DNA of 38,745 bases, taken from positions 1 through 38,745 of the forward strand of contig JAGLHT010000018.1 of assembly GCA_023143455.1 (NCBI GenBank), in the 5' to 3' direction. Below are positions 31,069-38,745 of this stretch, piece by piece (position 1 is the stretch's first letter; every line of letters begins with the position of its first letter). The translations under genes were made by a program, and so were the position numbers. Below the pieces are notes generated by a model. The model was given only the letters and a program-made list of their open reading frames with translations. It searched no databases and had not been told where the DNA came from. Source of the stretch: Desulfobacterales bacterium (GTDB taxonomy: Bacteria > Desulfobacterota > Desulfobacteria > Desulfobacterales > Desulfobacteraceae).

Positions 31069-31804
31069 ACCATTTTAGAGTTTCTTTTTCAAAAATTTCT
31101 TGGTCTTTTCGGGATGATGTTTGATGGTCACCATCTTTAAATAATATAATTTTTTTTGGATCTTTTGAATTCTTATAAATGGTATGTGCATTTTCAATGG
31201 GTACAACTTCATCAGCTTGACCGTGAAAAATTAGAACGTGGGTCATTTTTTTTATTTTTTCAGAAAGGTCAAAATTCAGGTTTTCTAAAAAAAAGCTCAT
31301 GGGTAGAGCTTGCTGGTGGTTATCAAGCTGTTCATGTACAGGAATATTTTCAATGGTTCTGCTTTTAACAGGAGTTGCACATAGAACACATCCTGCAAGT
31401 TCTATATCCATTTGTTTAAGAGTATCCCATGCCTCAATACAGGTGGACCCTCCAAGACTGCTTCCAAAAATACCAATTTTACGGTCAGCTCCTTCAATTT
31501 GAAGAATATATCTTACAGCATTGATAAAATCAGAAGCTCTGTTAGGAACAGACGTATCATTTAAGAAATCTCCTTTACTCTCGCCACATCCTCGGTGATC
31601 AAACCGTAGAAAGCCTATATTATTTTGCGGAAGAAGTTTGGATAGAATTATCTGTTTTGCAGAATCCTTTGAGCCTTCAAGTCCGTGTGATCCTATTACA
31701 ATTGGCAGGTTTTTGGTTTTGGCTTGAAGGATAGGAAGATGAAGAACTCCCTTGATTAGTATGTTGTCTGCATAAAATTCAATATTTTTTTCTGAAATTT
31801 TCAT
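31049..31804 (-). CDS. alpha/beta hydrolase
   Basis: A 251-residue cytoplasmic serine hydrolase of the dienelactone hydrolase/BAAT-like group. An early strand with the oxyanion region (LPIVIGSHGLEGSKDS) is followed by LRFDHRGCGESKGDF, the nucleophile elbow GIFGSSLGGS, the acid in HGQADEVVPIENA and the histidine in FKDGDHQTSS, so the full Ser-Asp-His triad is present. The natural ester or thioester is not predictable. It is convergent with and overlaps the end of cinA, and is divergent from rlmD, sharing the gap at 31805-31883. Confidence 0.87.
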   Translation of the reverse strand: MKISEKNIEFYADNILIKGVLHLPILQAKTKNLPIVIGSHGLEGSKDSAKQIILSKLLPQNNIGFLRFDHRGCGESKGDFLNDTSVPNRASDFINAVRYILQIEGADRKIGIFGSSLGGSTCIEAWDTLKQMDIELAGCVLCATPVKSRTIENIPVHEQLDNHQQALPMSFFLENLNFDLSEKIKKMTHVLIFHGQADEVVPIENAHTIYKNSKDPKKIILFKDGDHQTSSRKDQEIFEKETLKWFKATLF

Positions 31805-31883
31805 GACTGTACTTAATGCACTAAAAATGATATAAGATCAATCTCTTTTGTATAATTTATAAGTAGAAAATAATAAGGTAATT

Positions 31884-33287
31884 ATGACAATAAAAAAACG
31901 TAAAGCATATGAATTTGAAATAATTGATCTTGCCTTTGGTGGCAAAGGACTTGCAAAACCAGACGGATTCCCTGTTTTTATTGACCAGGTACTACCGGGT
32001 GATAAAGTTTTTGCCAAGGTTGTTAAAAAGAAAAAAAGTTATGCCGAAGCACGGCTGATTGAGTTTATAGAGAAATCACCAAAAAGGGAAAAATCGCGCT
32101 GTGAATATTCATCTTATTGCGGTGGATGTAAATGGCAGGAACTTCCTTATGAAACCCAGCTTGAATACAAGAAAAATCATGTAATAGAATCTTTGGCACA
32201 TATTGCTAAACTTAATGATGTAAAGGTTAACAATGTAAAAGCGTCGGAGAATATATACAATTATAGAAATAAAATGGAGTTTTCCTGTTCAGATAAACGC
32301 TGGCTTCTTCCGGAAGAGCTTAACAATCCCGATATTAAAAAAGATTTTGGACTTGGACTTCATGTGCCGGGAACTTTTGATAGAATCATTGACCTTAAAA
32401 GGTGTGAAATACAGCCTGAGCTTGGCAACCAAATAATGAATGAGGTCAGAATATTTATTAAAAATTCAGGCGTCCCTGCATATGGACTTCGTTCCCATGA
32501 AGGGTTTTGGCGTTTTTTAATGCTGCGCCATTCTCTGTATTTTGATAAGTGGATGGTTAATATTGTGACATCTAAAGAAAATGATGAACTTTTAAAAAAA
32601 CTTGCTAAGTTATTAATCGAGAAGTATCCAAAAATTGACTCTATAGTAAATAATATTACTTCAAAGAAAGCGGGGATTGCTATAGGGGAATTTGAAAAAG
32701 TCCTTGCAGGCAAATCGTATATTGAGGAAAAACTAGGTGAATTTACATTTAAAATTTCAGCAAATTCATTTTTCCAGACAAATACAATAGGTGCTGAAAA
32801 TTTATATTCAATTGTTTCTAAGTATGCAAATCTTACAGGAAAAGAAAGAGTATTGGATCTCTACTCTGGCACAGGAACCATTCCTATATGGCTTTCTAAA
32901 GATGCAAAAGAGATAGTCGGAATTGAGATTGTACAGAGCGCTGTTGAAGACGCTCGAAAGAATGCAGAACTGAATAATATTACAAATATAAAATTTTTAA
33001 TAGGCGACATTAAGGATGTTTTACCATCTTTTAAACAAATCAGTAATGAAATTGATGTGATGATTATAGACCCGCCTAGAGCCGGTATGCACAAAGATGT
33101 TCTTGCTCAGGTTTTAAATCTTTCTCCTGAAAAAATAGTATATGTATCATGTAACCCAGCAACCCTTGCAAGGGACATTGAGCAGCTTAGTACAAAATAT
33201 GATGTCCTTGAAGTACAGCCTGTGGATATGTTCCCCCATACTTTTCATATAGAGTCAGTGGCTAACCTTTCATTAAAAATAAGATGA
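31884..33287 (+). CDS. 23S rRNA (uracil-C5)-methyltransferase, RlmD/RumA-type
   Basis: A 467-residue SAM-dependent RNA methyltransferase of the TrmA/RlmD family. Residues 1-60 form a TRAM RNA-binding domain (FEIIDLAFGGKGLAKPDGFP). A [4Fe-4S] site is given by CEYSSYCGGC plus a later cysteine in LKRCEIQPE. The SAM-binding fold has VLDLYSGTGTIPIWL, the catalytic cysteine is Cys423 in YVSCNPATLARD, and the family ending is FPHTFHIESVA. Fe-S members usually modify 23S rRNA U1939 (RlmD) or, less often, U747 or tRNA U54; sequence alone does not settle which. The end overlaps the convergent TauE/SafE gene by 15 bases. Confidence 0.9.
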   Translation: MTIKKRKAYEFEIIDLAFGGKGLAKPDGFPVFIDQVLPGDKVFAKVVKKKKSYAEARLIEFIEKSPKREKSRCEYSSYCGGCKWQELPYETQLEYKKNHVIESLAHIAKLNDVKVNNVKASENIYNYRNKMEFSCSDKRWLLPEELNNPDIKKDFGLGLHVPGTFDRIIDLKRCEIQPELGNQIMNEVRIFIKNSGVPAYGLRSHEGFWRFLMLRHSLYFDKWMVNIVTSKENDELLKKLAKLLIEKYPKIDSIVNNITSKKAGIAIGEFEKVLAGKSYIEEKLGEFTFKISANSFFQTNTIGAENLYSIVSKYANLTGKERVLDLYSGTGTIPIWLSKDAKEIVGIEIVQSAVEDARKNAELNNITNIKFLIGDIKDVLPSFKQISNEIDVMIIDPPRAGMHKDVLAQVLNLSPEKIVYVSCNPATLARDIEQLSTKYDVLEVQPVDMFPHTFHIESVANLSLKIR

Positions 33288-34046
33288 AAATATTAATTTT
33301 ATTAATGTAACGCCTACAACAAATATGAAGAAGTAACGCACAAAGCTTGTGCTTTTTAGGATTACAAGTTTGGAGCCTACAAAGGCACCTATTATCTGAC
33401 CAGTTCCCATACAGATGCCTACAAGGAATAATACTTCCCCCCCTATTATAAAAAATATCAGTGCAACAAAATTACTTGTAAAATTTGTAAATTTAGTAAA
33501 AGCAGTTGCTTTTTTTAAGTCAAGTCCGATTAGCATGACAATTCCGATGACCCAGAAAGAACCAGTGCCAGGACCAAAAAAGCCATCATAAAAACCCATA
33601 ACAAGACCTGCAACAATGTAGAAAATATTTTTTTCTATCAAAGGCGCCCTTGGTTCCCCACCAAGGTTTGGAGAGAAAATTGTATAAAAAAATATTACAA
33701 TTAGGAAGATTGGAATAATTTTAGTGAGAAATCCTGCTGATAAAAACTGTATTGTTACAGCACCTGTAAAAGCTCCAATAGACGTAAATAGGATTGCTAT
33801 TTTAATATCAGAGAATGAAACAAGACCTTTCCTTTGATAGTTAAAGGCTGCAGTAAAACTTCCGAAACTGCTTTGGAGCTTATTTGTGCCAAGTGCCATG
33901 TGCGGCGGAATACCAAAAGAAAGCAAAACCGGTACTGTTATAATCCCGCCGCCACCAGCTATGGAATCAATAAAACCTGCAAATATCCCAGTGATAAAAA
34001 AAACTAGATAATGGATAAGCGTAAATGTTTGAAGATCAATTTCCAT
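33273..34046 (-). CDS. TauE/SafE family membrane permease (putative sulfite/organosulfonate exporter)
   Basis: A 257-residue membrane protein with about seven to eight helices. The family signature FAGFIDSIAGGGGIITVPVL is followed by GIPPHMALGTNKLQSSFGSF, and the second-half repeat GFYDGFFGPGTGSF carries the matching motif. Members export sulfite, sulfoacetate or related anions, or import them in some species. The ribosome binding site is poor, but no better in-frame start gives the full first helix. It lies downstream of, and in the same direction as, a broken clpB scrap; the two are separated by 20 bases. Confidence 0.9.
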   Translation of the reverse strand: MEIDLQTFTLIHYLVFFITGIFAGFIDSIAGGGGIITVPVLLSFGIPPHMALGTNKLQSSFGSFTAAFNYQRKGLVSFSDIKIAILFTSIGAFTGAVTIQFLSAGFLTKIIPIFLIVIFFYTIFSPNLGGEPRAPLIEKNIFYIVAGLVMGFYDGFFGPGTGSFWVIGIVMLIGLDLKKATAFTKFTNFTSNFVALIFFIIGGEVLFLVGICMGTGQIIGAFVGSKLVILKSTSFVRYFFIFVVGVTLIKLIFSSYF

Positions 34047-34066
34047 TTATGTTGTCTACAGCATTA

Positions 34067-34316
34067 CTAAGCAGCAGTCAATAAAAGACCTGGTAAGTCA
34101 ACTCTTGGATCATTTGTAAAGTTGATTACGTCATTGTCTTCAAATTCTCCTTATTTCTTCATCACGTCCTATTACAGGATCAAGTTTGCCTTTTCGTGCA
34201 AGTTTTGTAAGGTCCCTATCAAATTTTTCAAGTGCCTGATGATTTTGTTGAGACGCATTTGAATGTGCGTTTTCAACTATCTCTCGTGATTTTATTGTAA
34301 GTTTATCAAGTTTCAT
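34067..34316 (-). pseudogene. clpB remnant with internal deletion and shifted tail
   Basis: Read from ATG at 34316 (AAGGAAG upstream), 58 codons give [20 protein letters not shown], a ClpB N-terminal opening. This runs directly into [20 protein letters not shown] and [11 protein letters not shown], the linker and first segment of ClpB's first ATPase domain. In intact ClpB these parts are about 130 residues apart, so the rest of the N-domain has been deleted. The frame stops at TGA (34142-34140), exactly where the Walker A region should follow. In the +1 frame another 25 codons ([19 protein letters not shown] to TAA, then a TAG) remain, of unknown origin. No Walker motif is left, so the product cannot be a disaggregase. 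The preserved start and ribosome binding site suggest that a short peptide could still be made. Confidence 0.75.
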
Positions 34317-34605
34317 TTCATACTTCCTTATGAGTTTTTATGTTATATTGCAAATAGTAATGTAACCATGGTTTTTGTCAAGGACGTTTGTGCGATTTTT
34401 TTCTTCCACAAATCTTTAAATAGATTTTGATTAATCACTTAAAATAAAATTTGCTTTTGGTTTTTAAATATAGTAAACTGCTAAATATTAGATTCAAACA
34501 GACGATAGAATATAAGTATATCAATTTATACTGCTTGAGAGGTAATCCTACGATATCCTTTCAAAACAGTGTTTTCTCTTAAAATAGAGCGAGTAGTATG
34601 CTAAA

Positions 34606-37600
34606 ATGACTATTGATGCAATAACAGATGCCCAAGGCGAAAAGAAAGTGTCGGAACTGAGAAAAAAACCAGCCCTGTCTTTGGTACTTTTTATATACTT
34701 ATTTTTTATTATTGTTTTATTCAGTATAAGTGCTGTTTTTTTGATTCAATCGTCCAACAATAATATTTTTCGTCAAACCACCCAAAATTTAAATATTTTA
34801 CAAGTGGAAAGCATCAGAAATTCAATTAAGTCAAGTTTACTGGATAAGATACTTATTTTAAAGGATTATGCACAATTCCCTCTGGTGTATCAACCTTTAA
34901 TAAATCCTGAGGTAAATTCTAAAAGTCTTTTTGATTTTATTGAAAAATCATCAATTTTTGGTGAAAATTATCAATTATCATTACTTGATTCTTCTGGTAA
35001 AATTACTGATTCAACCCACAAAAGCCCTGATTTTAATTATAAAGACCTGCCTTGGGTTTCTGACTTAATAAATGGTAGGATTGAGAATAATATTGAAATC
35101 AGTAACTATAAAGATCGTCATTTTTGGCGACTTGCTGTACCGGTAAAAAAAGCCCAAATTGCTAAGGGTGTTTTGGTATGCGAGATAGAAATCCTGGAAA
35201 ATGAAATTAAGCAATTATTGGGCGGAAAAGAAGATAGTTACCTTGGTTTGATTTGGGAAGGCAAGGTTATTGCCTCAGTTGGAATGCGTTCTGATTTACC
35301 AGTTGTTAAATCAGTTTTAAAGAAGCCTGAATTGTCTGTGGTTTACCAACCACAAACAGGGAAAATAAATAGATTTCTATATAAAGAGTTAAAAAGAGAA
35401 GTGTTTTTTATTGTTGCCTTGGCAATATTGATTCTGATTTTTGCTTTTATAGCTGGCATCAAATTAATAGTCCTGCCCCTGCGTGGTTATCGAAAAATGA
35501 CCAGCTCCATAATCAACCAAATATCAAATACTATCTACGGTAAGCACGACTTGATACCATCAAGCTATTTTATTAAGGATTTGCAATTGCTGGTTGATGA
35601 TTTCAATCTTATGTCAAGGCAAATTGGAAAGAGAGAGGATCTTTTAGTCAGAGCGCAGAAAGGTCAGGAACTTCTGATTAAACAGCGAACAGCAGAATTG
35701 TACGCATCAGAGGAAAAAATGCAATCTATTATAGATACCATACCAGATTATATTCTCAATATTAATGAAAGCGGTGATATAGTTTATATGAACAGATCTC
35801 TTTCCGGAGATAGCATTGAAGACTTCCTGGGTACAAATATCAGTGACCATGTGTCTGCAGAATTTCACACCGTTTTAATGGAAATGATTGAAGAGGTTTT
35901 AAAAACAGGCGAGACCAAGGAATTTGAACAAGAGATTATACCAAAAGGGTCAGACAAAAAAATGTGGAATATGATCCGGTTGGGCAGAATGGGTGACCCG
36001 GGTGAAAATGCTCTTGTTACAATGGTTTCAACTGATATTACAAACTTGAAATTGATTGAAGAAACATTGCGGATAAGTGAAGAGAAGTTAATGGCTATTT
36101 TTAATGCAACACCAGACCCTGTAATAGTTTATGACTTTAATGGACACCCAGTATATTTAAATCCAGGTTTCACCTCAGTTTTTCAATGGACTTTGGATGA
36201 TTTGCAAGGGAGAAAAATACCATTTATTCCAAAGAGTGAGGAAAAAATCACTCAAGAAAAAATCAAAGAACTTTTTTTATCTAAAAAACCTGTTCGTTTT
36301 GAAACTAAAAGATTATGTAAAAATGGAGAGACAATAATTGTTTATCTGAGTGCAGCAATGATTAAGGATGCAATGGGTAAGCCCAATAGCATTGTTGTTA
36401 ATGTTCAGGACATAACAAAACGGAAGCAGATGGAGGAAGAGTTACGTCAAACAAACAAGAATCTTAAACAACAGACTGCATATGCAAAAAAGATGGCTGG
36501 AAAAGCAAAGAGTGCAAATGAGGCAAAAAGTGATTTTCTTGCAAATATGAGCCATGAGATTAGAACTCCCATGAATGGTGTGATTGGTATGGCAGAGCTG
36601 CTTTTTGATACAGATCTTAATGATACTCAACTTCAGTATGCCCAAGTAATTAAAAACAGCGGAGAATCTCTTTTAACTCTGGTTAATGATATTCTTGATT
36701 TCTCTAAAATTGAAGCCGGTAAATTAGATATAGAAAAGATAGATTTTAATTTAAGAAGTCTGATAGATGATTTTGCCACTGCCATGTCTTTCCGTACAGA
36801 AGAAAAGGGTCTGGAATTAATTTGTTCAACTGCACCAGATCTGCCAGATTTTTTTAAAGGTGATCCTGGAAGAGTCAAACAAATTTTGATCAACTTGACA
36901 GGGAATGCTCTTAAGTTCACAGAGACAGGTGAAATAGCAATTTATTGCCGTCTTGAAAAAGAGATGAAATCCTCATATAAGCTTTATTTTTCTGTTACAG
37001 ATACTGGGATAGGGATTTCTAAAAAGACTCAAACTAAGCTTTTTGAAGAGTTTACCCAGGCTGACAGCTCAACAACCAGGAAATTTGGTGGAACAGGTCT
37101 TGGACTTTCAATATCAAAGAAATTATCAGAACTACTTGGTGGTGAAATTGGAGTAGAAAGTGAAGAAGGTAAAGGTTCTACTTTCTGGTTTATAATTGAA
37201 CTTGGGAAATCAGACAAAGTATCAAGACCTGCTAAAGTTGGCGATTTGAGTGAAACAAGGGTTCTTGTTGTTGATGACAATCCAACCAACCTTAGAGTAA
37301 TAGGAGCAATGTTATCATTCTGGGATATTGAACATGTCCTTGTTAATAATGGCTCTGATGGACTTAATATGCTTAATGAAGCCCATGATAATAATAATTT
37401 TTTTGACATAGCTGTTCTTGATATGCAAATGCCTGGAATGGATGGAGAAACATTATGCAAAATCATAAAAAAAGATAAAAGGCTAAAGCAAACTCATCTT
37501 GTTTTATTGACATCAATGGGTAATCGTGGTGATGCTAATCAGTTTAAAAAGGCAGGTTTTGCAGCATTCCTTGTCAAGCCAATACGGCAATCAGACCTTT

Positions 37601-38079
37601 TGGACTGCCTGGCGCAACTTATGGGGATATCAGAATCAAATGAGGAGAATAAAGAAAAACAATTAATAACCCGGCATTCGATTAGTGAAAACAGAAAAAT
37701 AAAAACGAAAATATTGCTTGTTGAGGATAACAGGATAAATATTATGGTATTAACTATAATGTTAAAAAAAGTTGGATATAATATAGATACTGCATTTAAT
37801 GGTTCGGAAGCACTTGAAAAACTTAGAGTAACTCCATATGATCTTGTCTTTATGGATTTACAAATGCCAATTATGGGTGGGCTTGAAGCAACTCAGATAA
37901 TACGGGATAGCAAATCTGATGTTTTAAATCACAAGGTACCCATTATTGCCATGACAGCAAATGTTTTGAAAGGAGATCGCAAAACATGCCTTCAGGCTGG
38001 AATGGACGATTACATACCAAAACCCATTAATAAAAAAATAGTTGTTTCTGCATTAGATAAATGGTTACCAAAAAAATAA
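34606..38079 (+). CDS. membrane-bound hybrid histidine kinase (sensor-PAS-PAS-HK-REC-REC)
   Basis: An 1157-residue signalling protein. A first transmembrane helix lies at about 24-48, an extracytoplasmic Cache-like sensor at 50-262, and a second helix at 264-290. A linker with HAMP-like features follows to about 345, then PAS 1 near 372-480 and PAS 2 near 490-610. The HisKA domain has phospho-acceptor His650 in FLANMSHEIRTPMNG. The ATPase domain shows the N box (NLTGNALKFTE), DTGIGI, FGGTGLGLSISKKL and GKGSTFWF. Two receiver domains close the protein, with Asp939 (AVLDMQMPGMDG) and Asp1084 (VFMDLQMPIMGG). There is no HPt domain, so a separate phosphotransfer protein is needed for an onward relay. 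It is a single gene, ending 12 bases before a convergent gene. The signal is unknown, and no ligand motif can be read from the sensor. Confidence 0.92.
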   Translation: MTIDAITDAQGEKKVSELRKKPALSLVLFIYLFFIIVLFSISAVFLIQSSNNNIFRQTTQNLNILQVESIRNSIKSSLLDKILILKDYAQFPLVYQPLINPEVNSKSLFDFIEKSSIFGENYQLSLLDSSGKITDSTHKSPDFNYKDLPWVSDLINGRIENNIEISNYKDRHFWRLAVPVKKAQIAKGVLVCEIEILENEIKQLLGGKEDSYLGLIWEGKVIASVGMRSDLPVVKSVLKKPELSVVYQPQTGKINRFLYKELKREVFFIVALAILILIFAFIAGIKLIVLPLRGYRKMTSSIINQISNTIYGKHDLIPSSYFIKDLQLLVDDFNLMSRQIGKREDLLVRAQKGQELLIKQRTAELYASEEKMQSIIDTIPDYILNINESGDIVYMNRSLSGDSIEDFLGTNISDHVSAEFHTVLMEMIEEVLKTGETKEFEQEIIPKGSDKKMWNMIRLGRMGDPGENALVTMVSTDITNLKLIEETLRISEEKLMAIFNATPDPVIVYDFNGHPVYLNPGFTSVFQWTLDDLQGRKIPFIPKSEEKITQEKIKELFLSKKPVRFETKRLCKNGETIIVYLSAAMIKDAMGKPNSIVVNVQDITKRKQMEEELRQTNKNLKQQTAYAKKMAGKAKSANEAKSDFLANMSHEIRTPMNGVIGMAELLFDTDLNDTQLQYAQVIKNSGESLLTLVNDILDFSKIEAGKLDIEKIDFNLRSLIDDFATAMSFRTEEKGLELICSTAPDLPDFFKGDPGRVKQILINLTGNALKFTETGEIAIYCRLEKEMKSSYKLYFSVTDTGIGISKKTQTKLFEEFTQADSSTTRKFGGTGLGLSISKKLSELLGGEIGVESEEGKGSTFWFIIELGKSDKVSRPAKVGDLSETRVLVVDDNPTNLRVIGAMLSFWDIEHVLVNNGSDGLNMLNEAHDNNNFFDIAVLDMQMPGMDGETLCKIIKKDKRLKQTHLVLLTSMGNRGDANQFKKAGFAAFLVKPIRQSDLLDCLAQLMGISESNEENKEKQLITRHSISENRKIKTKILLVEDNRINIMVLTIMLKKVGYNIDTAFNGSEALEKLRVTPYDLVFMDLQMPIMGGLEATQIIRDSKSDVLNHKVPIIAMTANVLKGDRKTCLQAGMDDYIPKPINKKIVVSALDKWLPKK

Positions 38080-38091
38080 TTACATTTTGAT

Positions 38092-38745
38092 CTATGTAGC
38101 CCTTTCAAAGGCAATAATTGCAGCACCTAAAGCACCTATGATATCAGGCATTTCCGGTGTGTGTACTTTTTCGATTTTCATACTTTCGGCAACAGCTTTT
38201 ACTACACCTTTATTCCGCGCCACACCACCGGACATGGATACAGTCAGTCCATCAATGTTTTTTGCAATTCTTTTGACAAGGGAACTTGTCCTTGCTGCAA
38301 TGGCCTTGTTAAGTCCTTTTGCAATTTCTCTTTGTTCTGTACCGCTGGCAATCAGGGAGACGACTTCACTTTCAGCAAATACAGTACACATGCTGCTTAA
38401 GGTGAGGTCACTTGTTGAACCTTTATCCAGGTCTCCCAAATCATTGATATCAACTTCAAGGGCTCTTGCCATGGCTTCAAGGAATCTGCCTGTGCCGGCG
38501 GCGCATTTATCATTCATGGCAAAATCTACTACTTTTCCATCTTGATCAAGTTTCATTGCTTTACTGTCTTGACCTCCGATATCAATTAGAATCCGGGTTT
38601 CGGGAATCATGTGTTTTATTCCTTTTGCATGGCAGGTGATCTCAGTGACTGCGCCATTTCTTTCTTTAACTCTGGTTCTGCCATATCCTGTGGAAATAAT
38701 TGAACTGATATCCTTTTCCATAATTATAAAGGGTAAACCCTCGGC
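38092..38745 (-). CDS. 2-hydroxyacyl-CoA dehydratase/benzoyl-CoA reductase-type ATPase activase (5' end outside window)
   Basis: The 3' part of a BadF/BadG/BcrA/BcrD/HgdC-family ATPase. The frame is open to the window edge (AEGLPFII before the first Met at 38721), so the true start lies beyond 38745, and about 45 N-terminal residues holding the first ATP-binding strand are missing. Visible motifs are STGYGRTRV, ILIDIGGQDSKAM, NDKCAAGTGRFLE and SSMCTVFAESEVVSL, whose two cysteines bind the [4Fe-4S] cluster shared by the dimer, and MSGGVARNKGVV. Such proteins use ATP to push an electron into 2-hydroxyacyl-CoA dehydratases or ATP-dependent benzoyl-CoA reductases. A link to the benzoyl-CoA made by the predicted operon at 5.4-11.4 kb is tempting, but it is 27 kb away and the partner subunits are not visible. 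Confidence 0.88.
   Translation of the reverse strand, partial: AEGLPFIIMEKDISSIISTGYGRTRVKERNGAVTEITCHAKGIKHMIPETRILIDIGGQDSKAMKLDQDGKVVDFAMNDKCAAGTGRFLEAMARALEVDINDLGDLDKGSTSDLTLSSMCTVFAESEVVSLIASGTEQREIAKGLNKAIAARTSSLVKRIAKNIDGLTVSMSGGVARNKGVVKAVAESMKIEKVHTPEMPDIIGALGAAIIAFERAT

Noticed and set aside
1-38745. CRISPR arrays, rRNA, tRNA, transposases or phage genes
   Set aside because: I looked for direct-repeat spacing, conserved rRNA/tRNA strings and transposase motifs on both strands and saw none that I could support.
5370-38745. Treating the terminal activase as part of the aromatic amino acid operon
   Set aside because: It is 27 kb away on the other strand with many unrelated genes between. 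Only a general metabolic link can be suggested.

Overview
The window is AT-rich (roughly one third GC by eye) and reads like a strictly anaerobic, sulfate-reducer-like Desulfobacterota genome (Desulfobacteraceae relatives). This rests on several genes together: a small c7/c3-type multiheme cytochrome, a selenocysteine peroxiredoxin, paired YeeE/YedE proteins, a PfaA/PfaD-like lipid synthase, a TRAP transporter, and a BcrA/BcrD/HgdC-type ATPase activase. The taxonomic call is inference. I see no rRNA, tRNA, CRISPR array or intact transposase.

Layout. (1) 0.3-3.1 kb: a redox/sulfur operon with a triheme cytochrome, a peroxiredoxin with an in-frame TGA at the catalytic position plus a SECIS-like hairpin, two half-size YeeE/YedE membrane proteins, and a membrane protein cut off at its 3' end. 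The cut is fused to an inverted 5' scrap of a CsaA/YtpR-like tRNA-binding gene. (2) 3.1-5.2 kb: a small AT-rich accessory island with a Phd/YefM-RelE toxin-antitoxin pair and an orphan secreted protein. (3) 5.4-11.4 kb: the most interesting block, a tight operon of an MIO-type aromatic amino acid lyase/aminomutase, a class III aminotransferase of beta-phenylalanine aminotransferase type, an Lrp/AsnC regulator, a beta-keto acid cleavage enzyme (BKACE, DUF849) and an acyl-CoA ligase. (4) 11.5-16.4 kb: a DctPQM TRAP transporter between two paralogous short response regulators, plus a coiled-coil protein. (5) 16.6-26.5 kb: a GNAT acetyltransferase and a two-gene iterative PKS/PUFA-synthase-like locus, read on the minus strand as a PfaD-like reductase then a 2524-residue KS-AT-ACP-ACP-KR-DH-DH-DH megasynthase. 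(6) 26.7-34.3 kb: an AGCS amino acid/sodium symporter, a B12-type radical SAM protein with an unusual cysteine spacing, CinA, an alpha/beta hydrolase, RlmD, a TauE/SafE permease and a decayed clpB scrap. (7) 34.6-38.7 kb: a large hybrid histidine kinase and the 3' part of a 2-hydroxyacyl-CoA dehydratase/benzoyl-CoA reductase-type activase that runs off the window.

How region 3 may work (inference). The aminomutase would turn an aromatic alpha-amino acid (Phe or Tyr) into its beta-isomer. The aminotransferase would give the aroyl-acetate (3-oxo-3-arylpropanoate). The BKACE enzyme would transfer the aroyl group to CoA using acetyl-CoA, giving benzoyl-CoA (or 4-hydroxybenzoyl-CoA) and acetoacetate. 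The AMP-forming ligase would reactivate acetoacetate or an aromatic acid. Each family is known, but I know of no description of this five-gene combination as an anaerobic route from an aromatic amino acid to an aroyl-CoA. It is my leading candidate for an undescribed system. The nearby TRAP transporter is a plausible uptake partner.
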